A stretch of DNA of 64,000 nt from Acidimicrobiales bacterium (GTDB lineage: Bacteria > Actinomycetota > Acidimicrobiia > Acidimicrobiales > Poriferisodalaceae). The notes below the pieces were generated by a model. It had not been told where the DNA came from, ran no database searches, and saw nothing but the letters and a program-made list of their open reading frames with translations. Shown piece by piece: positions 44,601 to 54,497 of this stretch (position 1 is the stretch's first letter; every line of letters begins with the position of its first letter). Location: positions 62,001-126,000 of the forward strand of contig VYDH01000036.1 in the NCBI GenBank assembly GCA_009843525.1, written 5' to 3'. The translations under genes and the position numbers were made by a program.

Positions 44601-45500
44601 ATGAGTGGTTCCGACGGTGGCACGCCGGCACCGGAGATGGTCGAAGTAGCCGAAGGCGTCGAGCTCGCGCTTCATCGACTGGGCGGCGACGGGCCGCCGC
44701 TGCTGTTCGTGCACGCCACGGGCTTCAACGGCCGGACCTACGGCCCGCTCACGAGCCGCCTGACCGAGCACTTCACCGTCTGGGCGCCTGATCTCCGCGC
44801 CCACGGCTGGAGTCCGCCGCCCGCCGATCGGGACTTCCTGTGGACCTCACTGGCCAATGATCTGCTTGGCGTCGTCGACCATCTGGGCATCGCTCACGGC
44901 GAGTTGGACTGCGTCGGGCATTCGATCGGCGCCGCGACGCTGCTGCTGGCCGATGCGCAGCGGCCCGGCACCATCCGGCGCATGTACGGCTACGAGCCGG
45001 TGGTGTGGCGCATCGAAGACCAATTCGGCCCCGGTGAGAACCCGTTGATCGCGCTCACCACGAAGCGCCGGGAGGAATTCGCCTCACGCGGCGCGGCCTT
45101 CGAACGCTTCGCATCGCGGCCGCCGTTCAGCGGTGTGCGGGCCGATGCGCTGGCGAGCTACCTCGCCAACGGGTTCGAGGATCTGCCCGACGGCTCGGTG
45201 CGGTTGCGCTGCCGCGCCGCAGACGAGGCGGCAACCTACGACGGCGAGTGGGTCTCCACGACAGCTCGCCTCGAGGGCGGCCAGACACCGGTGGTCATCG
45301 GCAAGGGACTCGAGATGACCTTCGAGGACATCGGGGTGCCCGCGCACGAGGCGTTGGGCAACTCGCGGCTCATCACGTACCACGGGCTGGGGCACTTCGG
45401 GCCGTTTGAGGCGCCCGACGTGATCGCGTCCGACGCACTTGCGGCGGTGCTGGGTCAGGAAGCGGCGGCCGCGCAGCCGGAGACGAAGTCGGCCAAATAG
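44601..45500 (+). CDS. Alpha/beta hydrolase
   Basis: A 299-residue alpha/beta-fold hydrolase. The oxyanion motif FVHATGFNGRTY, nucleophile elbow GHSIGAAT (about residue 103) and catalytic His in YHGLGHFGPFE are present, so it should be active. It is a probable paralogue of the hydrolase at 31156-32007. Its 3' end overlaps the 3' end of the convergent hydrolase downstream by 46 bases. Substrate unknown; proximity to a benzoyl-CoA cluster is suggestive only. Confidence 0.9.
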   Translation: MSGSDGGTPAPEMVEVAEGVELALHRLGGDGPPLLFVHATGFNGRTYGPLTSRLTEHFTVWAPDLRAHGWSPPPADRDFLWTSLANDLLGVVDHLGIAHGELDCVGHSIGAATLLLADAQRPGTIRRMYGYEPVVWRIEDQFGPGENPLIALTTKRREEFASRGAAFERFASRPPFSGVRADALASYLANGFEDLPDGSVRLRCRAADEAATYDGEWVSTTARLEGGQTPVVIGKGLEMTFEDIGVPAHEALGNSRLITYHGLGHFGPFEAPDVIASDALAAVLGQEAAAAQPETKSAK

Positions 45501-46291
45501 TCGGCGATGCGCTCGGGCTGGTCGCGGTGGGCGACATGGCCGCAGTCGGCAAGCAGGTGGCCGGTCGCGTTCGGCGCTGACTGGACGATCGTCGACACCT
45601 GTGCCTCGGTGCCGTACTGATCGCCCTCGCCCTGCAGTACCAGGACCGGGCAGTCGATGCGCTCGAGCAGCGGCCGGATGTCCCAGTGGCGAAACCGCGG
45701 CGTCAGCCAGACGTCTCGCCAGCGTTCGAAGGCGAGACGGGGGTGGTCGTGGTGGCGGGCGAGTCCCGAGATCACCTGCCCGCGCTGGCCGTCGATGGCG
45801 CGTATGCCGTCGATGCAGATGTCCTCGATGAACGAATGCGGCGCGATGACGGCCACGCCGAGCGGAACGACCGAGCCCGACCCTGCCGCAATCAGCGAGA
45901 TGGACGCCCCATCGCTGTGACCGACGAGAATCGGGCGGCGGACGCCGAGCTCGTCAAGCACGGCGGGCAGCATCTCGGTGGCCTCGCGTTCCATGAAGCC
46001 GTCGCTGTAGGTCTCGGGCACCGGGTCGGAGCGGCCATAGCCGCTGCGGTCGTAGGCGATGACCTCCAGCCCGCACCGGCGCGTCAGCACCTCGGGCAAG
46101 TCGCGCCACTGCGTGATGCTGCCGAGGCCTTCGTGCAGCATCACGATCACCGGGCTATTTCCGCTGCTGTGCCGGCTGTCGATGCCGCCGGGAGAGATCC
46201 GACGGTATGCGATGCCCACCGTGCCGACCTGCAGGCGGTCGTCCACAGTGACAGCGCTGCCTGCGTTGACTTCGCCTGCTGCAGAGCCCAT
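45455..46291 (-). CDS. Alpha/beta hydrolase of the box cluster
   Basis: A 278-residue alpha/beta hydrolase whose ATG lies five bases after the boxB stop, so it is cotranscribed with boxC-boxB. The nucleophile elbow is LVGHSDGASIS, preceded by YDRSGYGRS; the catalytic His is in ADCGHVAHRDQPE. Hydrolases of this kind accompany several aromatic-CoA clusters and have been suggested to act as thioesterases or lactone hydrolases; the role here is inferred from position only. Convergent 46-base overlap with the hydrolase gene at 44601-45500. Confidence 0.88.
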   Translation of the reverse strand: MGSAAGEVNAGSAVTVDDRLQVGTVGIAYRRISPGGIDSRHSSGNSPVIVMLHEGLGSITQWRDLPEVLTRRCGLEVIAYDRSGYGRSDPVPETYSDGFMEREATEMLPAVLDELGVRRPILVGHSDGASISLIAAGSGSVVPLGVAVIAPHSFIEDICIDGIRAIDGQRGQVISGLARHHDHPRLAFERWRDVWLTPRFRHWDIRPLLERIDCPVLVLQGEGDQYGTEAQVSTIVQSAPNATGHLLADCGHVAHRDQPERIADYLADFVSGCAAAAS

Positions 46292-46296
46292 GGCAA

Positions 46297-47712
<1,416 letters not shown>

Positions 47713-47745
47713 GGGCGCTTCCCCTCGTCGCCGCGGGAGTCGAAT

Positions 47746-49473
47746 TTACACACGGTCCGTGGCGTAGCTCGGGCGGGTCCCTGTGCCGTAGCGGGTCAGC
47801 GCGCCGTCTGGGCCGGTGGCGTTCGGGCGAATGAAGATCCAGTTCTGCCAGGCCGACAGCCGGCCGAAGATCTTCGTCGCCATGGTCTCGGGGCCGCAGA
47901 AGCGGTGGTTGGCCTCCATTGCGGTGAGCGCGTCGGGCGAGAAGGCGGCGCGCTCCTCGACCGCCAGCCTCAAATCGTCGTCCCAATCGAGATCATCTGG
48001 GGTCGCGGTGGCCAGGCCGGCTTCTGCCGCTGCCTGCGCATCCAGGGCTGAACCGACGGTGTCGCGGGCGGCGGCGATGGCTGCGTCGTCTCCCCAGAGA
48101 CGAGACTGCAGCCGGGTGAGGCCGTTCGCCATGGGCATCGAGCCCAGGCTGATCTCGGTCATCGCCAGCGTCGGCAGCACGGCGTCTGCGCTCTGGGGTC
48201 CTCGCAGCGCTCGCACGGCCATGCCGACGGCATCGTCGGGCCGCTCGTCGACGAATTCGCCGTCCAAGAGGTAGGTGCGATCGGCCGCCAGGGCCACCTC
48301 GGCGAGCACGCCCGCGAAGCACGAGCCGGGTTCGACTGCGGCGATGAGCGTGCGAGCGGTGAGATCGAGCCGCGACAGGGTGCGGCGCCAAAGCAGGGCG
48401 GTTTCCCGTTCGGCATGGTTGGCGGGCTCGCGCAACGCCCGGTCGTGGGCGGTGACGCTGGCGTGGCTGCCGTCGGTCAGCAGCACCACCGTGCCCAGCT
48501 CGGGTTCGTTGAAGCGCAGATGGCACAAGAGTGCATCGAGCTCCCGTGCCGCCCGCAGCGGCCAGCGCGGATGGGCGCTCGCGCTGATCAGCACCTCCGC
48601 GCAGGCCCGATCGCGGTCCGGCGCCATGGCAACGAACTCGCCGATCACGCTGCCGTCTGGGGTGGGCGAGATGTCGAGGGGTTCCAGCATCGCGGGTTCG
48701 TCGCTGACGAAGGCACCTGCGGCGCGGCTGTGTTCTGTCAGCGCAGCCGCTCTTGCGTTCACCGCTTCGTCGAACGACGTACGCGGCGCCAGCTCGTCCA
48801 CGAGGCCCCACTCCAGCGCCACCCCGCCCCGCAGGCCCTCGGCTCTGGTGGCGAACACATCGGCACGGTCACGGCGGACGTGGCGCTTGTCGGTCAGCCG
48901 GGTGAGTCCGCCCGTGCCCGGCAGGACACCCAGCAAAGGCACCTCGGGCAGAGATACGGCAGTGTTCCGGTCATCCACCAGCAGAATGTGATCGGTCGCG
49001 AGCGCCAATTCGTACCCGCCTCCCGAGCACGCACCTCCCACCGCAGCGAGGAATCGCAGCCCGCTGCCGGCCGAGGCCTCTTCGAGTTCCAGACGGGTCT
49101 CGTTGGTGAACTTGCACAGGTTCACCTTGTGAGCGTGGGTCGCCGCAGCCAGTGCCCGGATATTGGCTCCCGCGCAGAACACCCCCTCGTAGCCGCTGCC
49201 GATCACTACGCAACCCACCTCGGGGTGCTCGAAGCGGATGCGGCGGACGGCGTCGGCGAACTCCAGCTCGACGCCCATGTCGTAGCTGTTCAGCTTCAGC
49301 TCAGCGCCGTCGAAGATGCCGCCGTCGGGTTGCACATACATCAGCAGCGTGGCGATCGAGCCATCGACGCGCAGCGTCCAGTGCCGCCACGGTCGTAGAT
49401 CGCTGAAGAAGTCGAGGTACACCTCGGTGCCTGCCGGCTGCGTTGGCGCAGTGCTCACACGATGAGTGTGCAT
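47746..49473 (-). CDS. boxC: Benzoyl-CoA-dihydrodiol (2,3-epoxybenzoyl-CoA) lyase BoxC
   Basis: A 575-residue double crotonase-fold enzyme that opens the epoxybenzoyl-CoA ring with loss of formate. The first crotonase segment has GVFCAGANIRAL and GGACSGGGYELALA (oxyanion hole), and a second half carries LDGEFVDERP; the C-terminal NHRFCGPETMATKIFGRLS is typical of BoxC. The length matches the family (about 550). The start at ATG 49473 is a choice; a GTG at 49458 is possible. First gene of the boxC-boxB-hydrolase operon, divergent from the ligase. Confidence 0.94.
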   Translation of the reverse strand: MHTHRVSTAPTQPAGTEVYLDFFSDLRPWRHWTLRVDGSIATLLMYVQPDGGIFDGAELKLNSYDMGVELEFADAVRRIRFEHPEVGCVVIGSGYEGVFCAGANIRALAAATHAHKVNLCKFTNETRLELEEASAGSGLRFLAAVGGACSGGGYELALATDHILLVDDRNTAVSLPEVPLLGVLPGTGGLTRLTDKRHVRRDRADVFATRAEGLRGGVALEWGLVDELAPRTSFDEAVNARAAALTEHSRAAGAFVSDEPAMLEPLDISPTPDGSVIGEFVAMAPDRDRACAEVLISASAHPRWPLRAARELDALLCHLRFNEPELGTVVLLTDGSHASVTAHDRALREPANHAERETALLWRRTLSRLDLTARTLIAAVEPGSCFAGVLAEVALAADRTYLLDGEFVDERPDDAVGMAVRALRGPQSADAVLPTLAMTEISLGSMPMANGLTRLQSRLWGDDAAIAAARDTVGSALDAQAAAEAGLATATPDDLDWDDDLRLAVEERAAFSPDALTAMEANHRFCGPETMATKIFGRLSAWQNWIFIRPNATGPDGALTRYGTGTRPSYATDRV

Positions 49474-49535
49474 CGTTAGTGTTCGCTTCGACACCCGCGT
49501 GTCCCAATGTTCACGGATCTGACGAGGAGGGCAGC

Positions 49536-51032
49536 GTGAGCGCGAATGCCGTGCACCGATTCGTCATCGAACCGGCAGAGGCCAACCCTGGGGTCACGGC
49601 GATCATCGACGCTGCAAGCGGGCAGCACACGAGCCGGGCCCAGATGGTTGCGGGCACCAAGGCAGCTGCGGCAGCGCTCGCCGAGCGCGGCGTGCAGCCG
49701 GAGCAGCGAGTGATGATGTGCGCCGCCGACACGCCTGCATTCCTGTGGTGGTTCTGGGGTGCGATGTGGATCGGCGCGGTGCCCGTGCCGGTCTCGACGA
49801 TGGTGCGCCAGCACGACTACGCGTTCCTGCTATCCGACAGCCGCGCCGTCGGGCTGGTGTACTCGCCGCCGTTCGCTCCCGAGGTGCTGCCCGCAGCCGA
49901 CGGTCAGCCATTCCTGCGCTGGACGATCGACGACACCGACACGGGACTGCTGGGGGATCCCAGTGCGGCGCCCGAGCCCTTTCCGGCCACCGACGACGAC
50001 GTTGCGTTCTGGCTCTACACCTCAGGCACCACCGGGCAGCCCAAGGGTGCCATGCACCGCCACATCGACATGTCGGTCTGCACCGGCAGCTACGCCCGTG
50101 CCGTGCTGGACATGGGACCCGACGATGTCGTCTATTCGGTACCCAAGCTGTTCTTCGCCTACGGGCTGGGCAACTCTGGCTACTTCTCTTCAGGGACGGG
50201 TGCAATAGCGGTGCTGAACGCCGACCGGCCCGAGCCGGCCGCGGTCGCCGACCACGTTCGCAGCCACCGGCCCACGCTGTTCTTCAGCGTGCCCACCAAC
50301 TACGCGCAGCTGCTGGCTGCGGACCTTCCGGAGGACACGTTCTCGTCGGTGCGGCAAGGCATCTCCGGCGGCGAGCCGTTGCCCCCGGAAATTCACCGGC
50401 GCTTCGCCGAGCGCTTCGGCGTGGAGATTCTCGACGGCATCGGCACCACCGAGCTAGCCCACATCGCCATCTCCAACCGGCGGGGCGCCTCGGTGCCCGG
50501 CACCACCGGAACGCCGCTCGACGGCTACGAGGTGTCACTGCGCGATGAGCATGGCAATGAGGTGGCCGACGGCGAGCCGGGAGCACTGCATGTCGCGGGC
50601 GGCTCGGTGATGACCGGCTACTGGAACCGCACGGAGCGAACCCGGGCGGCGCTCCAGGGACGCTTTCTCGCCACCGGTGACACCTACATGCGCAACCCCG
50701 ACGGCACCTATACCTACATGGGGCGCTCCGACGACATGCTGAAGGTGGGAGGCATCTGGGTCTCGCCGATCGAGGTCGAGGGCTGCATTCTCGAAATGGA
50801 TGACGTGATTCTGGCGGCTGTTGTCGGCGACCTGGACGCTGAAGGACTGACCAAGCCGCACGCGTTCGTGGTTCCCACTGAGGGCGCGCGTCGCGACACG
50901 TTGGCTGAGCGGGTGCAGGCGCATGTGCGTGAGCGGCTTGCGGCGTACAAGTACCCCCGCTGGGTGGATGTGGTGGAGGAGCTGCCGCTCACCGCCACGG
51001 GCAAGGTCAAGCGCTACATGCTCCGCGACTAG
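49536..51032 (+). CDS. Benzoate-CoA ligase-like AMP-forming ligase
   Basis: A 498-residue acyl-adenylate ligase. The P-loop-like motif is LYTSGTTGQPKGAMHRH; the other core motifs are IGTTELAHIA and ATGDTYMRNPDGTYTYMGRSDDMLKVGG, with the hinge and catalytic Lys at ATGKVKRYML. It matches the benzoate-CoA ligase group (YSVPKLFFAYGLGNS is close to BclA), and its place divergent from boxC supports benzoate as the substrate. The GTG has GAGGAGGG five bases upstream. Related aromatic acids (hydroxybenzoate, anthranilate) cannot be excluded. Confidence 0.92.
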   Translation: MSANAVHRFVIEPAEANPGVTAIIDAASGQHTSRAQMVAGTKAAAAALAERGVQPEQRVMMCAADTPAFLWWFWGAMWIGAVPVPVSTMVRQHDYAFLLSDSRAVGLVYSPPFAPEVLPAADGQPFLRWTIDDTDTGLLGDPSAAPEPFPATDDDVAFWLYTSGTTGQPKGAMHRHIDMSVCTGSYARAVLDMGPDDVVYSVPKLFFAYGLGNSGYFSSGTGAIAVLNADRPEPAAVADHVRSHRPTLFFSVPTNYAQLLAADLPEDTFSSVRQGISGGEPLPPEIHRRFAERFGVEILDGIGTTELAHIAISNRRGASVPGTTGTPLDGYEVSLRDEHGNEVADGEPGALHVAGGSVMTGYWNRTERTRAALQGRFLATGDTYMRNPDGTYTYMGRSDDMLKVGGIWVSPIEVEGCILEMDDVILAAVVGDLDAEGLTKPHAFVVPTEGARRDTLAERVQAHVRERLAAYKYPRWVDVVEELPLTATGKVKRYMLRD

Positions 51033-51041
51033 GGCAGCTGC

Positions 51042-52622
51042 TCAGCCCCAAGCGCGTGTGACAGCGCGGGGGAGTTCTTCGATCCACTGGATGAGATCGT
51101 GGCCGCAGACTCGCTCGGTCCAGTCGTGCGGCGACTTGGCAAAGTGCAGCCATGCCGCCCACGCCTCGGTCGCCTGGTGGAAGCCGCCCTCGAGCGTCCC
51201 AGCGCAGAGGTGGACGAACGGCGCCTCGGCGGCATTCCAGTTCATCTGCTCGTTCGGCGGCATGCCGGTGGAATACGCCATGGCGTGCCCGTACTTGTCG
51301 CGGTGCATGTGCCCGACCGCCAAGGCGTGGCCGCCGCCGTCAGATGCGCCGAACACGCCGCGCTGGCTGCGGTCATCGGAGACGCCGAATGACTGCTCGG
51401 CCCAGGCCGACAGCTCTTCCACGAAGAAACGCTGGTGACGGTCGAAGCGGTCGTTGTCGAAGCCGGGCAGGTACTCCATGGCCCGTTCGTTCCCGTAGCC
51501 GCCCATCGGCGCGGAGTGGGCTGCTACCAGCACGAAACGGGGGACCGTCTCGTTGGCGACGCCGGCGTCGAGGCGGCGGATGTATGGGCCGATCATGCCG
51601 CCGTCGGTGGCATACAGCACCGGCAATCGCTCGGCAGGGGAGTGATTGGGCGGCAGGTACACGGTGATCGTGCGCCTGGTGCGCAGCGAGGTGCTGTCGA
51701 GCGTGTGCGTCTGGGTGAGGCCGCGCAGCTCGTTGTCGGGGTGCGACGGGACTTCGGCAGGCGCGTCGGGGCCCCGGAAACGGTGCGGGACCGGGCCGCG
51801 CTGGCCCCCCAGCAGACCCCCGCCGTCGTCGAGCGGCCAGAAGCCGTAGCCGATGACGGCTTCACTGAGGCGTTCGATGCGCACGCTGAGCGCCCACAGA
51901 TCGCCGTGGCTTCCATCGGTGCCGTTGCTGCGGCCATTGCCGTCTTCGGCACCGACTCGCCACATGGGCAATTCGATGACGGGACCGGGCAGCAAGCCGA
52001 CAGCGTCACTGCGGCATGCGAGGGTCAGCTCGTCGCCGTCGGCCCAGCAGCCTTCGGGGTGGGCGGCGAGCTGTGCAGTCAGGAATTCGGGAGGGGGGTC
52101 GCGCCACACACGGCACATGCGCTGACCCGGCGGCAGCCCGCCGTCGGCGGCCCGTTCGCGGGCGAGCTCCCGGTTGCGCCGATCGATCTCGGTACGCCGT
52201 TGGTCGAGGGTGGGCAGCCCCATCCGCGCACGGGAATCGTCGTCGACGCTGCCGTCGACAGGTGCCAGTACGAGGTCGCCCAAGTGCGTCGTGACCACCG
52301 TCCCGAATTGCTGGGGCCTGCCGCTCAGCAGGTTCATCTTGTCGGCGCATTCTGCGAAGACGGTGCCGGCGCCCGGCACACCGTCGCGGTGGGCGCGCGC
52401 AGCCAGCTCACCGGCGATGGAGAACATCTGCGGGCCGCCGTGGACGCTCAGCGCCCGGGCAGCTCGAAGGGCATTCGCGCCCTGGGCCTGCTGCAGCTCC
52501 GGTGTGCGGGCCAGGAGCTGCACGAGCATGGGCACCTCGGCTGGCTCGGCCATCTCGATCCGGGCCAGCAGGTCGGTGACCTCCGCCGGCGCCGCCGCAT
52601 CGCCGTTGCCGTCGCCTGCCAT
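51042..52622 (-). CDS. Two-part protein: DUF6624-like region plus esterase (EstD/enterochelin-esterase-like)
   Basis: A 526-residue protein. Residues about 15-170 resemble DUF6624 (KMNLLSGRPQQFGTVV, then LGDLVLAPVDGSVDDDSRARMGLP); about 170-290 is a beta-rich region of unknown type; the last 240 residues are an alpha/beta esterase of the PF00756 type with RTITVYLPPNHSPAERLPVL, the nucleophile elbow VFGASDGGGHAL and possible His at the C-terminus. No signal peptide. The ATG at 52622 is strongly supported by GGAGGG five bases upstream; a GTG at 52664 lies only four bases from a -10 box. Confidence 0.82.
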   Translation of the reverse strand: MAGDGNGDAAAPAEVTDLLARIEMAEPAEVPMLVQLLARTPELQQAQGANALRAARALSVHGGPQMFSIAGELAARAHRDGVPGAGTVFAECADKMNLLSGRPQQFGTVVTTHLGDLVLAPVDGSVDDDSRARMGLPTLDQRRTEIDRRNRELARERAADGGLPPGQRMCRVWRDPPPEFLTAQLAAHPEGCWADGDELTLACRSDAVGLLPGPVIELPMWRVGAEDGNGRSNGTDGSHGDLWALSVRIERLSEAVIGYGFWPLDDGGGLLGGQRGPVPHRFRGPDAPAEVPSHPDNELRGLTQTHTLDSTSLRTRRTITVYLPPNHSPAERLPVLYATDGGMIGPYIRRLDAGVANETVPRFVLVAAHSAPMGGYGNERAMEYLPGFDNDRFDRHQRFFVEELSAWAEQSFGVSDDRSQRGVFGASDGGGHALAVGHMHRDKYGHAMAYSTGMPPNEQMNWNAAEAPFVHLCAGTLEGGFHQATEAWAAWLHFAKSPHDWTERVCGHDLIQWIEELPRAVTRAWG

Positions 52623-52667
52623 GCCGCCCTCCGCCCCGGCCGCCGCGACCAGATTCCGTGTCACTCC

Positions 52668-52694
52668 TACACTACGCCCGTCGTCACAAAGGAG
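52668..52694. promoter_or_regulatory. Overlapping divergent -10 boxes and a ribosome binding site
   Basis: TACACT on the plus strand (52668-52673) and TAGTGT on the minus strand (52669-52674) almost coincide in the sequence TACACTA. The plus-strand transcript would carry AAAGGAG (52688-52694) before the crotonase GTG; the minus-strand one the esterase leader. Polymerase could bind in only one direction at a time. Confidence 0.45.
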
Positions 52695-52699
52695 TCCCA

Positions 52700-53482
52700 G
52701 TGAGCGAAGAGCCCTTGGTTTTGGTCGAACAGCGCGGCTACGTGCAGATCCTCACGCTGAACCGCCCGGATGCGATGAACGCATTCAACATGGCACTCTC
52801 AGAAGCGCTCGGCGAGGCACTCGACGAACTCGATGCCAACCCCGATGTACGCGTTGGCGTGATCACCGGCGCCGGGCGGGGATTCAGCGCGGGCATGGAT
52901 CTCAAAGCGTTCGTGGAGGGCGGCGGGATCGATGCGATGCCGAACCCGGCCGGCCGCGGCTTCGGGGGCATCGCCGAACGCAGCGCAGCCAAGCCGCTCA
53001 TTGCCGCGGTAGAGCGCTTCGCCCTGGCGGGAGGGCTGGAAGTGGCGCTGTCGTGCGATCTGATCGTGGCATCGGAAGGCACCATGCTCGGCATTCCCGA
53101 GGTAGGTGTCGGGTTGTTCGCAGGTGCCGGCGCGCTGCTGCGCCTGCCGCGCCAGCTTCCCTACAGCCTGGCCATGGAGATGGCGCTGACCGCGGAGCCG
53201 ATCACAGCCGAAGTCGCGCACCAGCACGGCATGGTGAACCGGGTGTGCCCGAAGGGCGAGGCAGTGAACGTGGCCGTCGAACTCGGCGAGCGCATCGCCC
53301 GCAATGCTCCGAAGGGCGTGCGTGCCTCCAAGGCGCTGATCCGCAACGTGCTCGGCGTGTCCGAAGACGACTTCTGGGCATTCCAACAGCCGGCGCTCGA
53401 GGATGTCTTCGCGTCATCCGATGCCATCGAGGGTGCGACCGCCTTCGCCGAGCGGCGTGACCCGAACTGGGAAGACCGCTGA
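52700..53482 (+). CDS. Enoyl-CoA hydratase/isomerase family protein
   Basis: A 260-residue crotonase. Hallmarks are LTLNRPDAMNAFN, GRGFSAGMDLKAFVEG and the oxyanion stretch ERFALAGGLEVALSCDLIVA, followed by GIPEVGVGLFAGAGALLRLP. The family hydrates, isomerises or cleaves CoA thioesters. The first catalytic Glu of hydratases in the loop after the GG motif is replaced by Val/Gly-type residues (GVGLFAG), which is seen in isomerase-like members, so hydratase activity is not assured. GTG start with AAAGGAG five bases upstream. The stop overlaps the methyltransferase start. Confidence 0.93.
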   Translation: MSEEPLVLVEQRGYVQILTLNRPDAMNAFNMALSEALGEALDELDANPDVRVGVITGAGRGFSAGMDLKAFVEGGGIDAMPNPAGRGFGGIAERSAAKPLIAAVERFALAGGLEVALSCDLIVASEGTMLGIPEVGVGLFAGAGALLRLPRQLPYSLAMEMALTAEPITAEVAHQHGMVNRVCPKGEAVNVAVELGERIARNAPKGVRASKALIRNVLGVSEDDFWAFQQPALEDVFASSDAIEGATAFAERRDPNWEDR

Positions 53483-54111
53483 GCCGCTGGGCCGAACGAG
53501 GCGACATACCCCGCGGCGCCGAATACGACGATCGCTGGGCCCAAAAGGCGGCGCGCGGCGAGTCGATTCACGGCGAAGCCGACTTGGTCGATTCGCTGCT
53601 GCCGCGAGGCGGCAGCGTGCTCGACGCCGGGTGCGGCACCGGCCGGGTCGCCATCGAGCTGGCCCGGCGGGGCCACCACGTCGTCGGCGTCGACTTGGAC
53701 CCCGCCATGCTCGACCTTGCACGCAACAAGGCACCCGAGCTTGCGTGGATTCAGGGCGACCTGGCCAGCGCTGGCATCTTGAGGGACACAGGCATATCGA
53801 GGGATTCCAGCAGTTCGGGCGACACCGGCGAGCGACGGCTATTCGACGCTGCGGTGGCCGCGGGCAACGTGATGATCTTCCTCGAACGCGGCACCGAGGC
53901 CGCGGTGGTGGCCAACATCGCTTCGCACCTGCGACCCAGCGGCGTGCTCGTGGCGGGCTTCCAGCTCAGCGACGGCTACTTGGCGCTGCACGTGTACGAC
54001 GCACTCGCCGAACGCAACGGGCTGGAGCTCGAGGCCCGCTACTCAACGTGGGAAGGCGCCCCGTTCGACGGCGGCGACTACGCAGTCTCGGTGCACCGCT
54101 ACACCGGCTAG
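53479..54111 (+). CDS. Class I SAM-dependent methyltransferase (apparent CTG start)
   Basis: A 210-residue methyltransferase. The conserved N-terminus RGAEYDDRW (about residues 12-20) and the SAM motif SVLDAGCGTGRVAIELA (about 48-64) followed by VVGVDLD are typical. A 20-residue Ser/Asp/Gly-rich insert follows the third strand. The conserved N-terminus cannot be reached from the only canonical start, a TTG at 53584; the frame is closed upstream at 53458. The remaining candidate is CTG at 53479, which overlaps the crotonase stop (CTGA) and has GGGAAG four bases upstream. Substrate unknown. Confidence 0.85.
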   Translation: MSRWAERGDIPRGAEYDDRWAQKAARGESIHGEADLVDSLLPRGGSVLDAGCGTGRVAIELARRGHHVVGVDLDPAMLDLARNKAPELAWIQGDLASAGILRDTGISRDSSSSGDTGERRLFDAAVAAGNVMIFLERGTEAAVVANIASHLRPSGVLVAGFQLSDGYLALHVYDALAERNGLELEARYSTWEGAPFDGGDYAVSVHRYTG

Positions 54112-54122
54112 GAGGCTGAGGC

Positions 54123-54425
54123 TCAGTCCGTGGGCAGGCGGGCGAGGAGCTCGATCTTGCGCTCCTCGTACTCATCGAAGCTGATCTCGTCATTGTCGAA
54201 TTGGGTCTGCACCTCTTCGACAAGGCGGATCAGATCAGCCGCCGACAGCTCCTCGTCGAGGTTGCCGTCGAGCACGGCACCTGTGCCTTCGGGTTCAGGT
54301 GTCTCGTTGACCAGCGGACCGCTCTGGGGGATCTTGCCCATGCGCTTGGCGCGCTTGGCCTCGGCCTTCGCCTTCTTGGCCCGGTCCCTCTGCAGTTTCT
54401 CGAACGTTGTGCGACCGGCAGCCAT
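54123..54425 (-). CDS. Small charged protein with SHOCT-like C-terminus
   Basis: A 100-residue protein with a very basic N-terminal third (FEKLQRDRAKKAKAEAKRAKR), an acidic middle and a C-terminal segment FDNDEISFDEYEERKIELL, which resembles the short SHOCT helix pair (linker or oligomerisation motif). A Lys/Ala-rich start suggests nucleic acid or membrane surface binding, but nothing specific. GAGGT lies seven bases before the ATG. Convergent with the methyltransferase; 11 bases lie between their stops. Confidence 0.72.
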   Translation of the reverse strand: MAAGRTTFEKLQRDRAKKAKAEAKRAKRMGKIPQSGPLVNETPEPEGTGAVLDGNLDEELSAADLIRLVEEVQTQFDNDEISFDEYEERKIELLARLPTD

Positions 54426-54497
54426 GTCAATACCTCGCGTCTGTCCAGCGGACCATGCTACTGGCGACCTGCCTGATTCCGGGTGCAGGCCGGTGGT

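Noticed and set aside
45455..45500. 46-base overlap of two convergent hydrolase genes
   Set aside because: Both frames end in plausible low-complexity tails and both stops are clear; tail-to-tail overlap of this size is ordinary.
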